DNA of 64,000 nt from Tretioscincus oriximinensis (GCA_022410635.1 JAJVDF010000410.1:452617-516616), one strand, 5' to 3'; shown: positions 23,281 through 36,460, counted from the stretch's first letter. Notes: generated by a model from the letters alone, not told the origin. Program-made: numbers and translations.

Positions 23281-24354
23281 GTATGTTTATTAATACACTT
23301 AAAAAATTATAATACATCAGTAAGGCATGTGAACACAACAAGCAGTTTTCTTACAAGCAAATATTGAGAAATGCAGACTAAAGCATTAGCACATCAGCTG
23401 AGAGTTGGGACTCAAGATAATTGTTTGGTCAGTTACAGTTTTAATCTTTTTGAAAAAAATGTTTATTATGAAACAAAGGAAAATCTATTAACTAATTGTA
23501 AGAGATTTTGTGGCACTTAAAGGGAACTGTCTGGAAGCTGAACTCATGGTTGTGCATACATTTAATGTGATACCTTTGGTATCTTCTGTGTACTTTATAA
23601 CATTATCTTTTGGTTGTAAATTTGTGTCATAGCAACTATGTGAGGACAATTTTCAAGTGAGACAAGGCTGCTCTAAAGGCTACTCCACTGCTCAAGCCAC
23701 ATAAATCTCATAGGAGGGAAAAATTGTTTCCTGGATGTGATGTTGCCAACTGAAAGTCCTTGAACATACCATGAGATAGCACTGTCTTGTAAATCCTGCA
23801 CCTTCAAGTGTTATTATGTATCTGCTTTTAAAATGTTGACACCACTTTTTATGCTTTTCTAGCAAATGATTGATAAAATTTGAAATGACAAACCATCCTA
23901 CTTTGATCTGACTGCTTGATTACAAGAAAATATTTGTCTTCCATATGGGTAAATGCAACCATTTTTAATTTTAGTCAACAAATCTCAATTTCTCATATTC
24001 TATGAATAATATGAATTTTTTAAAAAGTGTTGGTATGACTGTATATTGCAGTCAGGGTCAGTCCAACTGTTTTTGGCACACTAAACAAACTAAATATAGC
24101 TTTAAGCCATAAAATGACTAGTTTGGATAAGCAGATGGATCTGAGTATATTCCTTTTCCAATTGTATACCACTACTATTTTACAGAACATATCTAGTAAT
24201 TGTTTTTAAGGAACATTACTGTGTAAATTCATATGTGAATAATTATCACCCTCCCATAATCTCCTAAAAAACACGGGAGGAGCCATACTGGATGACATCT
24301 TTAAGCCTGTGGTTGAAGAAATGCCATTTTCCTTTGTCCCTTCAGATACTATTA

Positions 24355-24445
24355 ATATGCCAATTCTGTATTTTTGTTTTCATTGTTTTCTGCCCTTCCA
24401 GAATAGAGCGGGATATAAGTACAAATAAATAATAAAGTAAATAAG
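24355..24445 (+). mobile_element. L2-type LINE/SINE 3' tail
   Basis: ttttctgcccttccagaata and gagcgggatataagtacaaa, then an AAATAAATAATAAA tail. Confidence 0.5.
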
Positions 24446-24542
24446 AACATCTAGTCCTGGCCTGATTTAAGATGGCTTTGATGTATAATGGAGACACAAC
24501 CAGAATTCAACATTAAGCACACAATTTCCTGAAATTTGTTTT

Positions 24543-24560
24543 TTATTATTATTATTATTT
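24543..24560. repeat. (ATT)n microsatellite
   Basis: Six ATT units. Confidence 0.9.
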
Positions 24561-24779
24561 GTGACTGTTTATGAGCTATAAAATTGCAGGTATACTGAAT
24601 TTTGTCTGTTCACAGGACTAATATCATTGGAAAAATATTCTATTCATTTGGATAATAACAGCCAAATAAGAAAAATGAGTTTTATAATTTTATCAACATA
24701 CATAGAATATATAACATATAAATATAATTACTAGCAGCAGGTATATGTTCCTAGCGGTTGATGTTAAAGAGGTAGTAGG

Positions 24780-25250
24780 TATCATGGGTGATGGAACCAT
24801 AAGGCTAACCAGGGGAGACCCAGGCCCTGGCCATTATTTTGTGTTTTCTTTTTAAAAAGGTCTTTATTTCATCACGAGGGCGGAAATAAAGACCAAAATA
24901 AAGCACAACCCCCTCCAAGTCCTTCGTATGTGCCAGTGCACTGGCACTCCAAGCAGCAGCAGAGACAGGCAGTAGGAGCAATGAGTGCATGCAGCAGCAA
25001 GGCCCAGAGCAGGTGAGGTGGTTGGGATGGTGGGAAATGGGAAGATGGGAAGGAAGGATGTGCACAGGGGGTCCCTTCAGGGAAGCTGTGGTGGGGGACC
25101 CCTTTAGAATGACATCACTTCCAGTCCTGCCACTCAGAAGTGACATCACAAAATTTTTGCACATGCTTTGCATGTGCCCCCAACTCCATTGTCTGCCCCA
25201 ACAGTCTCCTACCAAACTGGTATTACATACTGGTAGGTATGTTATATAAA
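24780..25250. other. Unclassified GC-rich block
   Basis: Rises above local GC and contains a perfect 18-bp palindrome GTGCCAGTGCACTGGCAC (24930-24947). A 213-codon ORF crosses it on minus (24805-25446) but shows no recognisable domain or compositional sign of a gene. Probably an old transposable element. Confidence 0.35.
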
Positions 25251-27306
25251 GGAAAAAAGAAAAGAAAATGATGTATACCAAGGGGTGGTGATGGAGGATG
25301 ACACTACTGTGTACCAAGTACTGCAACAAAACAGAGACTTTCCACCATTTCAAAGTCTCTCTCCTCTGACATTTCAAAGGATGTGCCTTCCCAAAGGGAA
25401 AAAGCCAATATATATCCATTTCCAGCACTAAGATTTGCTTTATCACAATTGCTCATCACTCTCTTACACTTCTTGCAAGGTAAGGTATCCTTAATGAAAA
25501 TGGTTTGTTTCCATGTTATCAGACACCTCCATGCTCCAAAATTAGTTGTGGAGCTTTCTTCTCACCTCTTCACACTGAAGTGCAGATACCATCTAAAGCA
25601 TTTGCAACCATATTTTGTAAATGCCCACCAAATGTATTTCTATTCACCCAGGTTCCCCCACTAAGAATAACATCCCAATTTCTACTATTTTAAACTGGAA
25701 CCAGCTCAGACATTGATTATTCCCTTGTGTATCTGTTACCAATTCAGGCATACCGTGTTTGTCCTTACAACTCTGTCGAAGCACATTTCTGTCTCTATCT
25801 CTCTCTTGCTGCTAATTGTTTACAAGCTCGTGTTATTTCTGTGAATAATTGCCTGGGCATGTCGCCAGTTCACTAGCAACTCTGGTGAGCCTCTGTGAAT
25901 ATGGCTGTGGAGCTGAGGCCAGACCATAATCTCTTATCCATAACCCAGGAGTTTGTGGCTCAGCAGCTTGAAAAACAGGAAGAATCACTTGCTGATCTAA
26001 TAACTGGCTAGTGCACAATATTTTCTGCTATTTTTCTGGCACCAAGGATAGTGAGTAAAGCAAACTGAAAAGAGGGAAATAATGTAGGAAGGAAAGAAAG
26101 GGGGAGGAAAAGAGTGATATTGGGGAATAATGGAAAGTAAGAGGAGGCAGTGGAGAGAAGATTGCAGAAGCAAGGACAATGTGGTGACAGTTTTACCACA
26201 ATATCCCAATCCCATGTTACTGGCAGCTTGGCTTAACGGTGGAAGGTGGGAATGAGGATTGTGTTGATGTGTCCCAATTAGCATTTTCCTTGCTCCTATC
26301 TTTCTGTGTTAATCCAAGCTATCATCTTCATGGAAGTAGAGTGGACATGACAAAAGATGGCCTTTTAGCTTTGCCAAATGATAGAGAATATAAAAGACTG
26401 ATAGGATTCATGGGATAAACAAGGAAGAAAGGGAATGAGAGCTAGAAAGGAGGAGGAAAGCAAAAGATGAGAGAGAGAGAACACACAAAAACTAAATCCA
26501 TGTGCAGATAAAAATGCAACTAGACTTTTTCCTAGTCAGTAATATTATTGATAACAATATCTGTAAAATTTAAGATGGAATTTAATGAAAATTGGTTCTG
26601 TTAGATTGTGAGGGAACAAGCTTTGTTATCCTGTGCATTCCAAATTAGGACAGCTGAAGGTTATGCCACTATTATGCTGTATAAAAAAATGTAAGTACAT
26701 ACTTCTCACACTAACATATTACAATGACCTTATTGTACAATGTTGTAACAGGAAATGTCAACACCTGTGAAGCATGGCCATTGACGTTTCAGAACATTAT
26801 GATGTGAGATTTAAAACTTATACTTTTCTGGATTCAGGCAACTCTGCTAAATACAAAAAATACTGGAACAAAGAGAAAACACTCACATAATTTAGCCACA
26901 GATCTTATGCTGATGCACAAAGTCTTTGAACAGTGATCCATCACATTAATATGCTATAATTTAGGTTTTTGCAACTTTATTTTTATGAATTGCTCGATGA
27001 AAACTGTTTTGAAAAAATGGCCAAAGAACAGACATTTATTATCTTTCTGGAAGAAGGCATTTATCATTTGAAAAGTGATAATAAATGCTTTCTAAATCCT
27101 TAACTATTAAAATGTTGAGACACGCATATTTTACAGAAGAACAAGAATAGACTATTATAATGCAAGAGGACATATTTGCACAAAGAAATTGTGAAGAAAT
27201 TAACTTCTGGAAAGCTTTCAATTTTTGAGAAAAATACAAAAAAATGAGGTTAAATCCTTCCTTCCTCCCAAGTCTCTCTCTCTTCCTCTCATCCACAGTA
27301 TCTGTG

Positions 27307-27438
<132 letters not shown>

Positions 27439-27835
27439 CTCTCTATCTAGATTAACTCTCTACAGTAGCTCTCTCTACTCATTCATAACTTCAGAAAGAG
27501 CTTACAAAGAATTTCTATATTCACTGTGGTCATTCATGAGAAGAGGGACTATGGCTATACAAGGTCAATAATATGTTTTCAAGTTAGTTTGTCTTGCATT
27601 TACTACTTCAGATTTTATATAAACTGGCACCAATTTGGGAAACTGGAAAGGAAGATTTGAAAGAGAATACACCCATAAATTCTATTCTATAGACAAAGGA
27701 TTCAATAGAGACAATTTCTGCAATTTAGCTGTTTTTCTCATCTAGTTCATCTCCATACCAAAATTTGCACGTCCTCTGTCATCTCCTATACAGTTTCCTA
27801 TGAAATCTGTTCCTTACATTGGTTCCCTAATATCT

Positions 27836-27925
27836 GAAGAAGTAGACTTATCTATGAAAACTCATGCCACCTACCTTTCTCCTGTTAGTCTCCAAGTGCT
27901 ACATGTCCCCTTGCTTGATGTTATA
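27836..27925 (+). mobile_element. Penelope-like family, right half-copy
   Basis: CTGAAGA, then GTAGACTTATCTAT hairpin, then GAAAACTCATGCC and ctcctgttagtctccaagtg, in the same order as the right arm at 12211. The left arm is absent. Confidence 0.6.
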
Positions 27926-29339
27926 TATGTAACTATGCCTTGTTTTCTCGACTGTAGTCAAGCCTGTCAATATCATGTAGAAGGAGATCTGTCAGATTTA
28001 CTACCATACTTCCTCCCCCACTCCCAATATTGTTATTTCTCTACAAATCTTGGTCCAGAACACCTTTACGAAAGGGCAAAACCAAAGCATATACTAATAA
28101 TTTGTTCCCCACATTCCCCCAACAGGTAATAGCTGCTGACACAGAGATGCAAGTTATTTGTAGAATTATATACCATATGAAAACAATTTTAGTAAATGTA
28201 TATTTTATTCTGTTTGTTGCTATTCTTTCTTAGATAGGAGATGGTCTAATTCCCAAATTTGCTTCAGATTGGCCAATGGGTTGCTGAAATTTTAAAATGC
28301 CTTTTACAGTTTTTGACAGTTGTTGATTCTTTTAACATCTGCTCAAATATACAGTGTTCATTATCACTGGAATTTTGAGAGTGTTCAGAATTAAAGGCTC
28401 ATCCATCCAATTCAAGGAAGGATCACTCAAGGATTTAACTTTTGTTTCTTAGAGTCAAAACGATCTTTAATTTGCATAAAACCTTTCAAACAAAGCTCTC
28501 CCAAACTCAACTTGGTATCAACTTGGGAGCATCCTACTGTAATTTTCCAATCATTTGAATTTGCTATCTCAAAATAAGTAAATACATTAGCCAGAATCTA
28601 AAAGTTGATGCTTTTCTGTTGTTATTTATTATATCCTGCTTTCATTTGGAGGAAAGATTTATGAGAATTAGTAATATGTGGCCTTTTTAAATTATTGATG
28701 GAACTGTCATCATCTTTTAAATTTATTCTGAGCTGTAAATAGTTGAATTATTTTGTTTCAAGACAGTGTGATAATATTCTGAGTGACCTTGTAAAAACAC
28801 ACACAGTTAACATTCTTAATTTTACTTCCTGAGAACATTTCTAAATGCCTGTCAGTCTCATTAAAGATCATAAAGCTCACTTTTGTTCTTGCCATCTAGA
28901 ATGCTCTTTACTTTAAAAATGTGAGTAGGGAAAGTGTTTTAAATTATATACAATGCTTGAACTCTCAGAACTAGTTGTCTGACTAACCAGATCTGAAAAA
29001 ATCATGCTTTATCCCTCCTCCACAATCAAGTCAAGAATATGAAATCAAACAATGGGAAAAATACTGTAGTTACTTTTGAGCAGGACTCTGGGTTTGCCCA
29101 TAGAATCCACAAGTAGTGTTGCTCTCAGTGGTACTGGATTTCCAAGGATAGGCTTAACATACCTCTCAGAATGGCTAAAGATACTCACAGATATTGAGGT
29201 GTAGCACCCCACTTGGGAATTTGGGATTAAATCCCAGATTTCTGTAGAAGTCTGGTAACCTGATTGTTTCAAGAGGGCTTTTCAGTTTTTCTGCCATAGT
29301 AGCTTCTTAAATGTGTACTGTAATAGAAGGAAATGGGGC

Positions 29340-29830
29340 TACTTGATGATGCTCATGTGCATATGTGTATGACAGCCATTGACCCAACCAGAATGCAAGG
29401 GCCAAGCCACCACTGGCTCATTTTTGCTTTCCCTATGTCCCTGCTCTAGAGATGGAGTGGGCATAGCAACATCACAGTCACTGGGAACCAAGTGACAGCC
29501 TCAGCTATGCCTCTCTCCCAAGTTACTTCTGTTCCATCCCTGATCTGGGCAGTGGTCAGGCACAACAGTGCTGTGGCAACTGTCAGTCAGTTAGGCTCAA
29601 GTGTTATTGGTTAAGCAGTACCTCTTTTCCCATGATCATGCTCCAATCCCCACCATACTGGCAGTAGGCAGTCACATCAGTCCTATAACTGCTGGCAGCT
29701 AGAAGGCCACACAGTACCTTTCATGGTTATCACTGCTGTAGGCATTATTACCATTGTCCAGACCCTTAGACTGGTAAGTGCTTGGAGGGAGGGGAGGGGA
29801 CAGAATTTGTGGGCCATTAAAATGCACAAT
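29340..29830. other. Unclassified GC-rich block
   Basis: About 500 bp of higher GC than the neighbours, with no long ORF, terminal repeats or family I can name. Likely an ancient repeat. Confidence 0.3.
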
Positions 29831-30404
29831 TTTTAAACCCCATTAAACATGGGGAAGAGGTTGTGGTTTAGGTGGAGGAGGAAATGTAGCTTTGGTGAGG
29901 ATCAAGGCTGTGGTAACCCTACCCAATTGTCAAAGTTAAAACAATCTTCATTTGCTCTCTCAGGTTTCACTGATGGTACAGTATTTTGCTGTATCTTCAT
30001 ACAATCCAAGCAAGATTTATGTTAGAAGACAGAAGCAGGAAGGGAAATACAGTTTAATAGGCCATGCTAAAATCGGCACAAATAAAACAAAACCCTGCAA
30101 AAGTAGGACTATATTTTGGAAGACCTAATGACTTTTCTGACATTTGTTGATGTCAAAGATCATTAGGATAATATTCTATGTACTGTTGATTCATGGAGAC
30201 TTTGAAGACTGGCTGACTGAAAATTATCCAAGACCTTTATTAATCATTTGATAAATATATTTTTGTCTACACAGGTACCTCATATTAGATTTTGTCTCAA
30301 GATCTGAAACAATTTAAATCTTCCTATGCTTTTCACACACCGAGACAAAGAGAGAAATATTTTACTTTACAGTAAATATTTACAGCAGCCATTCTTTCCC
30401 CTCC

Positions 30405-30437
30405 CTTTTTTTTTTGGGGGGGGGGGAGGGGAGGGGA
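30405..30437. repeat. Poly-T / poly-G homopolymer junction
   Basis: About 11 T followed by about 11 G, then GA/GGGG runs. Confidence 0.9.
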
Positions 30438-31189
30438 AAAGAAGTAGTGCTCCATGAGTTTGATCAGATGCTCACAGATTTCCCCCAAAAGTTAAAATAT
30501 ATAGGTGGCCTTTTTAAAGTGACATAGGTGAGTTCTCATAAATGTGTCACCTGGATGTGTTTTTTATATATAAAGTAATTTTCTCATCATGTTCTGCAAA
30601 CAGTTTAATATCATTCAAGGAGCTCTATGAATTGTCACAGTTTGAGGGAGGAAAAATGTTATATATGATGATAATTGTGGAATCTTACCTTGTTACTATT
30701 CAAATATTGCAAAGAAGAAATGTAGACTTGCAAATATACTTTCCATTTCAGAAACGTAATATATTTACCTTGACAATCAATCTTCAAGACTGATTTTTCC
30801 AACGTTACAAGCCTTATGAATGTTAATATAATGGCACAAGCTTGCCAAAGTCCACTTGCTCTTACATATTTAATATGACTGAATACACAACAGTAAAACA
30901 TAACTGAATGAATTTATTTTCATTAGGTTGTTTCTCCATTTATTTTTCTGAGACTTTGCCAAAGAAAGTGCTACCATACTCATAATAGGAATTGTAATTA
31001 GTTTAATGATTAATAATTTCATCATATCTTATGTTGAAATACAACTATAAAAAGATACCACATGGATGTGGACAGCAAGTTCCTATTTCAAGATATACCC
31101 CCCCAAAAAAGCCCAATGCAGAAAGTATCAATGGGTCTTGCATAGAACTGCTGCTCAAATAGCAGCTCCTTTCCCCATTCCTAAGAAAT

Positions 31190-31249
31190 GTGGTGGTTTT
31201 TGCTATGTTAAATGTTGTATTCTGTTTTTGTTCTTGTAATGTCCCCTGA
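31190..31249 (+). mobile_element. L2-type LINE 3' end
   Basis: tatgttaaatgttgtattct and gttcttgtaatgtcccctga match the stretch that precedes the GATCTT-CGGGTATAGGGCGG-like tail of squamate L2-type elements. The tail itself has become the minisatellite at 31250. Confidence 0.6.
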
Positions 31250-31354
31250 GATCTTTGCGTATAGATCTTTGGGTATAGATCTTTGGGTATAGATCTTTGG
31301 GTATAGATCTTTGGGTATAGATCTTTGGGTATAGATCTTTGGGTATAGATCTTT
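31250..31354. repeat. 14-bp minisatellite GATCTTTGGGTATA, 7.5 copies
   Basis: Seven full units starting at 31250, 31264, 31278, 31292, 31306, 31320 and 31334, plus a 7-bp partial. The units are identical except that the first has C for G at one position. Confidence 0.95.
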
Positions 31355-31432
31355 GATTGATTGATTGATTGAGTGATTAGGTGAGTGAGTGAAGAAGAAG
31401 GAGAAGGAGGAGGAGAAGGAGAAGTAGTAGTA

Positions 31433-31469
<37 letters not shown>

Positions 31470-31497
31470 AGGAGGAAGAGGAGGAGGAGGCAGAGGA
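31355..31497. repeat. Compound microsatellite (ATTG, GTGA, GGA/GAA, GTA)
   Basis: Successive short arrays run from the minisatellite into the purine-rich tail of the SINE at 31498. Confidence 0.9.
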
Positions 31498-31770
31498 ACT
31501 GGGTTTTTATACCTCACTTTTCTCACCCAAAGGGATTCGAGGTTTGCCTGAAGGCTTATATTCTATCTTTCTCACCAAGCTGTGATGGTTCTCATTTATC
31601 TAGCTGCAATCAGTTGCAGTTTCTTGTAATTCATGCTTTCGAACAGCTGGGTTGGCTAGAGCTACAGGCTAGCAGAAGGTGCTCACTCTTCCCCACGTAC
31701 TACACAGGACTTCGAAACCCGATCTTTAAGAAGAGAGACTGTCTCCTTAGAGACTCACTTGTGAGTGAGT
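31498..31770 (-). mobile_element. tRNA-derived SINE with B box
   Basis: Same family as 11002-11285. On minus the complement of 31707-31720 is GGGTTTCGAAGTCC, close to the RNA polymerase III B box. The 3' end has the gggtgagaaaagtgaggtat segment, then the purine-tail array. Confidence 0.75.
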
Positions 31771-32394
31771 GGTTAGTTGGTTGGATGGCTGGATGGCTGA
31801 TTTATTGATTTTGAGACTCACTAGAAAATTGATAAGGAAGATCAAATAGTGGTATATTCCCTTCTTTTTGCTGTATGAAGAACTTAGCATGTTAAAGGTT
31901 AAATAGACTTTAGCTCCATCCAGACTGATCTTTTTTTAGTATTATTTCCCTTTATGGTAAGCTAAAGAATTCTGTGATACTTTTTTATCAGGCTTCATAC
32001 ACAGTTATTATGGTGCTTTCGTATGTGCAACGAAAGCAATTCCTGTTGTTCTTTGTACAGCTCAGCTTCCTTGTCAGTCTCTCATCTCCAGTAGCTTCTG
32101 AGTAGGAGGTTAATAATAGTTAAATTTACTGATTAGTCGTTTGACCACATCAAAAAAGAAAAAAGACCACATCTAGCTTTGGTGAAGGTTTTTCTCAGTA
32201 TCAGTGGTAAGGGAAAGGAAGATATCTTTCTATGTTTACATTCTGATGTGCCTTGGATAGGGAATGACTTTTACATTAGCAATAATAGCCATGACTTGTT
32301 GTGCAGAAATGTCAAGCACTCTTTGTTTAAGTGTCATGCTTGCTTTCAGGCCTAGGGTGCTCAGGGGTGTAAGAGCTAAACCTAAGTAGAGGGA

Positions 32395-33475
32395 ATAGGA
32401 GATTCACAGTCTCAAGGAATTCCCAAGGTCACTTTAATGCCCAGCTTTCACTTTTGTCCAATTCTCATGACCATATATTTCTACTGAAAAACATAGCTAT
32501 ATGGACCTTGGAGGAAAGGTGGTATCACTGCTATTCAGCATAGTGTCTATGTTTACTACAGCTTTTCTGCAAAATAGTGTCTTTTAATTTTATGATAGTT
32601 GCCACCTGCAGTGATTTTTTACCTCAAGAAATTAAAAATTGACATTGCTTCCTTTTCTTCCCCCTCTATTTGTCTTAAAGTGATCGGATGGTTCATTAGA
32701 CTTTTAATGATGAATATCAAGCCAGTTTTGAATTTTCCCCCTTCACACTAATCAAAGGGCTCTTTAGTACTTCCACAATTTCTGCCATAAGAATGGTATA
32801 ATCTGCATATATGAGGTTGTTGATATTTCTCAGAGCAATTTTAATTCCAACTTTTCATTCACCTAGCCTGGCATGTCACATGATATATCCTGTATATACG
32901 TTAAATAAATGAGCTGACAGCAAGCAAACTTATCATACTCCTTTCCCAAACTGTTTTGCTTCTTGGCCTACATAAAGGTTCATCAGGAGAAAGAAAAAGT
33001 GATCTTTCCCATCTCTTTAAGAATTTGCCACAGTTTGTTGTAGTCCACACAGTCAAAAGCTTTAATATAGTCAATGAAGTAAAAGTAGATGTGTTTCCAA
33101 TATTCCTTTGCTTTCTCTTTAAGCTCACAAAAGTTTGTGATATGATTTCTAGTTCCTGTGCTTTTTAGAAAACCACCCTGTAACTTCTGGAAATTCTCAG
33201 TTTATGTGTTGCTGATCCTAGTTTCCAAAATCTTGAGCATAACTATACTACTGTGTGAGACTAGTTCAGCAGTTTGAACATCCTTTGCCATTGCCTTTCT
33301 TTCAGATTGGAACATAAACTTATTTTCTCTAATTCTGCTGACACAAGAATGTAGCACTTACAGCATCATCTTTTAGGATTTTGAAAAGTTCAACTGGAAT
33401 TCCATCACCTCTGTTAGCACTGTTGTTAGCAGCTTTAATAATGGTTATTATATAACAGAAACAATTTCAGAAGGT
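32395..33475 (-). pseudogene. Bov-B (RTE) LINE reverse transcriptase fragment
   Basis: On minus, several Bov-B ORF2 blocks occur in order though frames are broken. GGTGATGGAATTCCAGTTGA lies near 33400. A KAFDCVDYNKLWQILKEMG block lies near 33050. RNINNLIYADY-LMAE lies near 32810, where the catalytic YADD reads YADY (32798-32809). A block corresponding to the VMYGCESWT region lies near 32470. RT function is certainly lost. Bov-B is the LINE shared by squamates and ruminants through horizontal transfer, and here it helps identify the host lineage. Confidence 0.82.
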
Positions 33476-34454
33476 ACAGCCTGCAATACTAACAGTACCT
33501 ACTGAAATTTCCATTTTGACACCTGTACAGCACTTCTGTCCTATATAGGATACCTTCACCTGTCAGTTTGTTGTTTATTCAGCAAGATCTCCAAAACACT
33601 CCTCCCTCCCAACGCACATACAATGAAAGGAATATGTGGGTACACATGGTGATAACACTATTTTGAGGGACAATATATTAAGATGACAATAAAAAAGGTC
33701 ATGGAAGTCACATGTTGTTCAATTACATTTTAAAACTTAGAACAAGCTTGGTGGACATTTGGGATAATTTGATATTTTATCTTTGCAGTCTATAGCTGTG
33801 GCTTTATTGTGCAGTTTTCATGGCTGTGATAGCTGAGTAGATATAACTATACCTCACACAATTTCCACATACAGCTGTTGGGTAGCAGCAAAGTCATTTT
33901 CCAACTCATTAAGTATACTCCTCTGCCTAAAAAAGACTGAGTTGTTGTAATAAAATGCAGAAAATTTAAACAAGAACATGCAGGTGCAAATCTATCAAAA
34001 CGGTAAAAAGTAGGATGCTAGCTGGCTGCAAAGCATTATTCACAATATTCTATTTTACGAAATTTATGCACTGGGGGTGTATCCCACCTGGATAGATGGC
34101 ATGCTTAAAGGGTGCATTTCTACAGCCAAAGTGGCAACCATATTCTAGTCCCAAAAGATGGCTAGAATAGATCACATCAGCACAGCATTCAGCCTTGAAT
34201 GGCACAGAATTAGGCAAACCCAGGTGCTCACATAAAGCTTTCAGCAAACATGCATCTAATCCCTTTAATTTGTCAATTCATGTATGATAGGGATAATTTT
34301 CCAACACTATATTCTCTTACCAACAATTTGATGGAAACATCTCTTCAGTTTGAACATTCTACTGAGTACTTAGAATTTTTATCCAGAAAATGGAAAATTA
34401 GTCCCATCTTGGTCTGAATATTATGTCATTTTGAAGGACAAAAAGAATCAATTA

Positions 34455-34535
34455 TCTATTCTTTATTTATTTATTTACATTTTTAAACCATCCTATACCC
34501 GAAGGTCTGAGGGTGGTTAACATACATCATATGGA
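34455..34535 (-). mobile_element. L2-type LINE/SINE 3' tail
   Basis: tttatttatttatttacatt, then ccatcctatacccgaaggtc and gagggtggttaac: inverted tail of the family. Confidence 0.65.
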
Positions 34536-34910
34536 TGACAACAGCATTAGTTCAATCCAAGAAGACCATCTCCCTCAGCATTCATGAGTCATTTTACACT
34601 AGGATTATGACCCTATTTACACTTATTTCATTAGTTTACTTCCAGTAAAAAGGCAGTAGAGAATAGTCCTGCCTATAGTGTTATTTACCAAGATTACAAT
34701 TATATTATGTGAAACACATGTAAAAAGCATGTGGTATAGAAGGTGCCTCTGATACATTTATAACAAATAAATTTGAAAGCTCAGAGCTGAAGGCAATTAC
34801 ATGTCATTACTTTCCTTGTTATCACAAATTATAAAAATTATCATCATGATCATCATTGTCATTACACATTTACCTTTAAACCTTCTTTAAATGATCATCA
34901 GTCCTGAAAA

Positions 34911-35021
34911 TTCTTCTTCTTCTTCTTCTTTTTCTTCTTTTTCTTCTTTTTCTTCTTTTTCTTCTTCTTCTTTTTCTTTTTCTTTTTCTTTTTCTTTTTC
35001 TTTTTCTTCTTCTTCTTCTTT
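34911..35021. repeat. Pyrimidine microsatellite (CTT)n/(CTTTTT)n
   Basis: About 110 bp strictly of C and T, alternating CTT and CTTTTT units. Gives a poly-lysine ORF on minus. Confidence 0.95.
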
Positions 35022-35431
35022 GGCTTAAATAGTTCCTTCAAAATCTTATACTTCTGTATTTTTGACATGAAATGAAAATAGTGCAAAATGGCTTGGGCAA
35101 AAATCACAGAATTTCCTCCTCTGTGACTCATGTTTGAGTTTAGCAATTGTTTCAGATTCTTGCAGTTGTATTTGAAGCCTTTAATAGTGTTGCCCTTGGC
35201 TATTTAAAATAACTTAACTTGAACATTTTCATGATGTGTTGCTGCCTTTTGGGAACTGGTTCCATAAACTCACTTTAGAACAGCAGGAAATGCTCTTTGC
35301 TGTGATAACTGTCTTAGGCATGAAACCACTGCCTTTAGGATGGTCTTTTTTATCCAATTTTTAATGAAAAGTTGCACAGCATTTTTAAAAGAATACATAA
35401 CAGCCATGTCATTAATAATAACTGAAAGACA

Positions 35432-35612
35432 AGATTTACTGGGAAAGACCCTGATGCTGAGAAAGTCAGAAGACAAAGGTGGAAGGTAATGGCTGATGAG
35501 GTAGATAGATTTTGTCATAGAGGCATGGAAAGACTTCAGGAAATAGAAAAGGATAGAGGAGCTTGACATGTGGAGTCATGAAAAGTCTGACATAACTGAA
35601 CAACAGCAACAA
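35432..35612 (+). mobile_element. Bov-B LINE 3' end
   Basis: gggaaagaccctgatgctga, later gagtcatgaaaagtctgaca and taactgaacaacagcaacaa. These match the well-known Bov-B 3' terminus and its ACAACA-type end. Opposite in orientation to the Bov-B piece at 32395-33475, hence probably an independent insertion. Confidence 0.8.
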
Positions 35613-35824
35613 ATAGTAACATCATTCTACTTTGCTATTTCTCCCAAATTCAATGAGGAAGACTGTCCTTGAGAATTGAAATGTATATTTTGGGCTGAGG
35701 AAGAGTTAATAACTGAATGTCACTATGTTATCCAAAGCTTTGGGCTAAAACAAAATAAATAGTATTTTATTTACTTTTGTGTTACTTACTGAATACCAAA
35801 TGCATATTTACACAGTAAGAGACA

Positions 35825-36460
35825 TTTAACGGGGGCTTGTCCACTGGGTGGCCAGATTGTGACGGCGGTGGCCAAAGGACACATCCTCATAGGCCGTGGC
35901 AGCGCCCTTTGATGGGCACTTAGTCGCCTGTCCTCACATCTCACTGCTTTTCTGCGCAGCGAAACATGACGACTTCCGAGTATGGCCAGTGATCAGCAGC
36001 TGAGGGCTCAGGATGAGCAGACCGCCATGGGTGGGCAGCCATGGATCCACACCAAGAGGCACAGGTAGGAGGTGTCTGTTCAGGTCCTGAGCTAGCAGAG
36101 TGGAAGGGTTGACCTTGTCATCAGGGTGGGCAGCTAGTGGACCTACTCCACAGGGGGCATGGCCCAAAATTGTTTCTCAGGCTGGGTGGTTGACCTTAAG
36201 TTGACCAAGATGCTGAGCCTTCCACACTCCTACTTTATGCTATGGCCTAATCATATCCACTTTGGGTTATTTATAGGTTTATGTTCTTAGTTCATGTAAA
36301 GCATTTCAATGTTCTGATGCACTTTCTTCTTTAGTAGTCTGTTTTGGGTCCGCGTATTGTTATGGGTTTGCATTTAAGTTTCTTTTGACTATTTAATAAA
36401 TAATTTGTTCTTTAAACCTTGTTTGAGTTTCTTCCCTGGTAGCCGTCTGCTACAAGTAAA
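35825..36460 (+). mobile_element. LTR-like element of unknown class (family A, plus)
   Basis: GC- and CpG-rich first half, then AT-rich. It has TTATTTATAGG (possible TATA), TTTAATAAATAATTTG (AATAAA signal near 36400) and an end GTAGCCGTCTGCTACA. It aligns in blocks with the complement of 20440-21060. The start ACGGGGGCTTGTCC loosely resembles a proline-tRNA primer-binding site, which I treat as weak. No target duplication was found. Confidence 0.45.

Noticed and set aside
24805..25446. 213-codon ORF as a protein gene
   Set aside because: No recognised domain, no splice or initiation context, low-quality composition; kept only as a finding to check.
31250..31354. CRISPR-like direct repeats
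   Set aside because: Units are 14 bp and contiguous without spacers, in a vertebrate intron.
31707..31720. Functional tRNA gene
   Set aside because: Only a B box is convincing; no cloverleaf or anticodon stem, and the context is a SINE.
34898..35146. Poly-lysine ORF on minus
   Set aside because: Translation of the CTT/CTTTTT tract.
35825..35850. Proline-tRNA primer-binding site of a retrovirus
   Set aside because: Similarity to the usual site is partial and no LTR end lies directly upstream.
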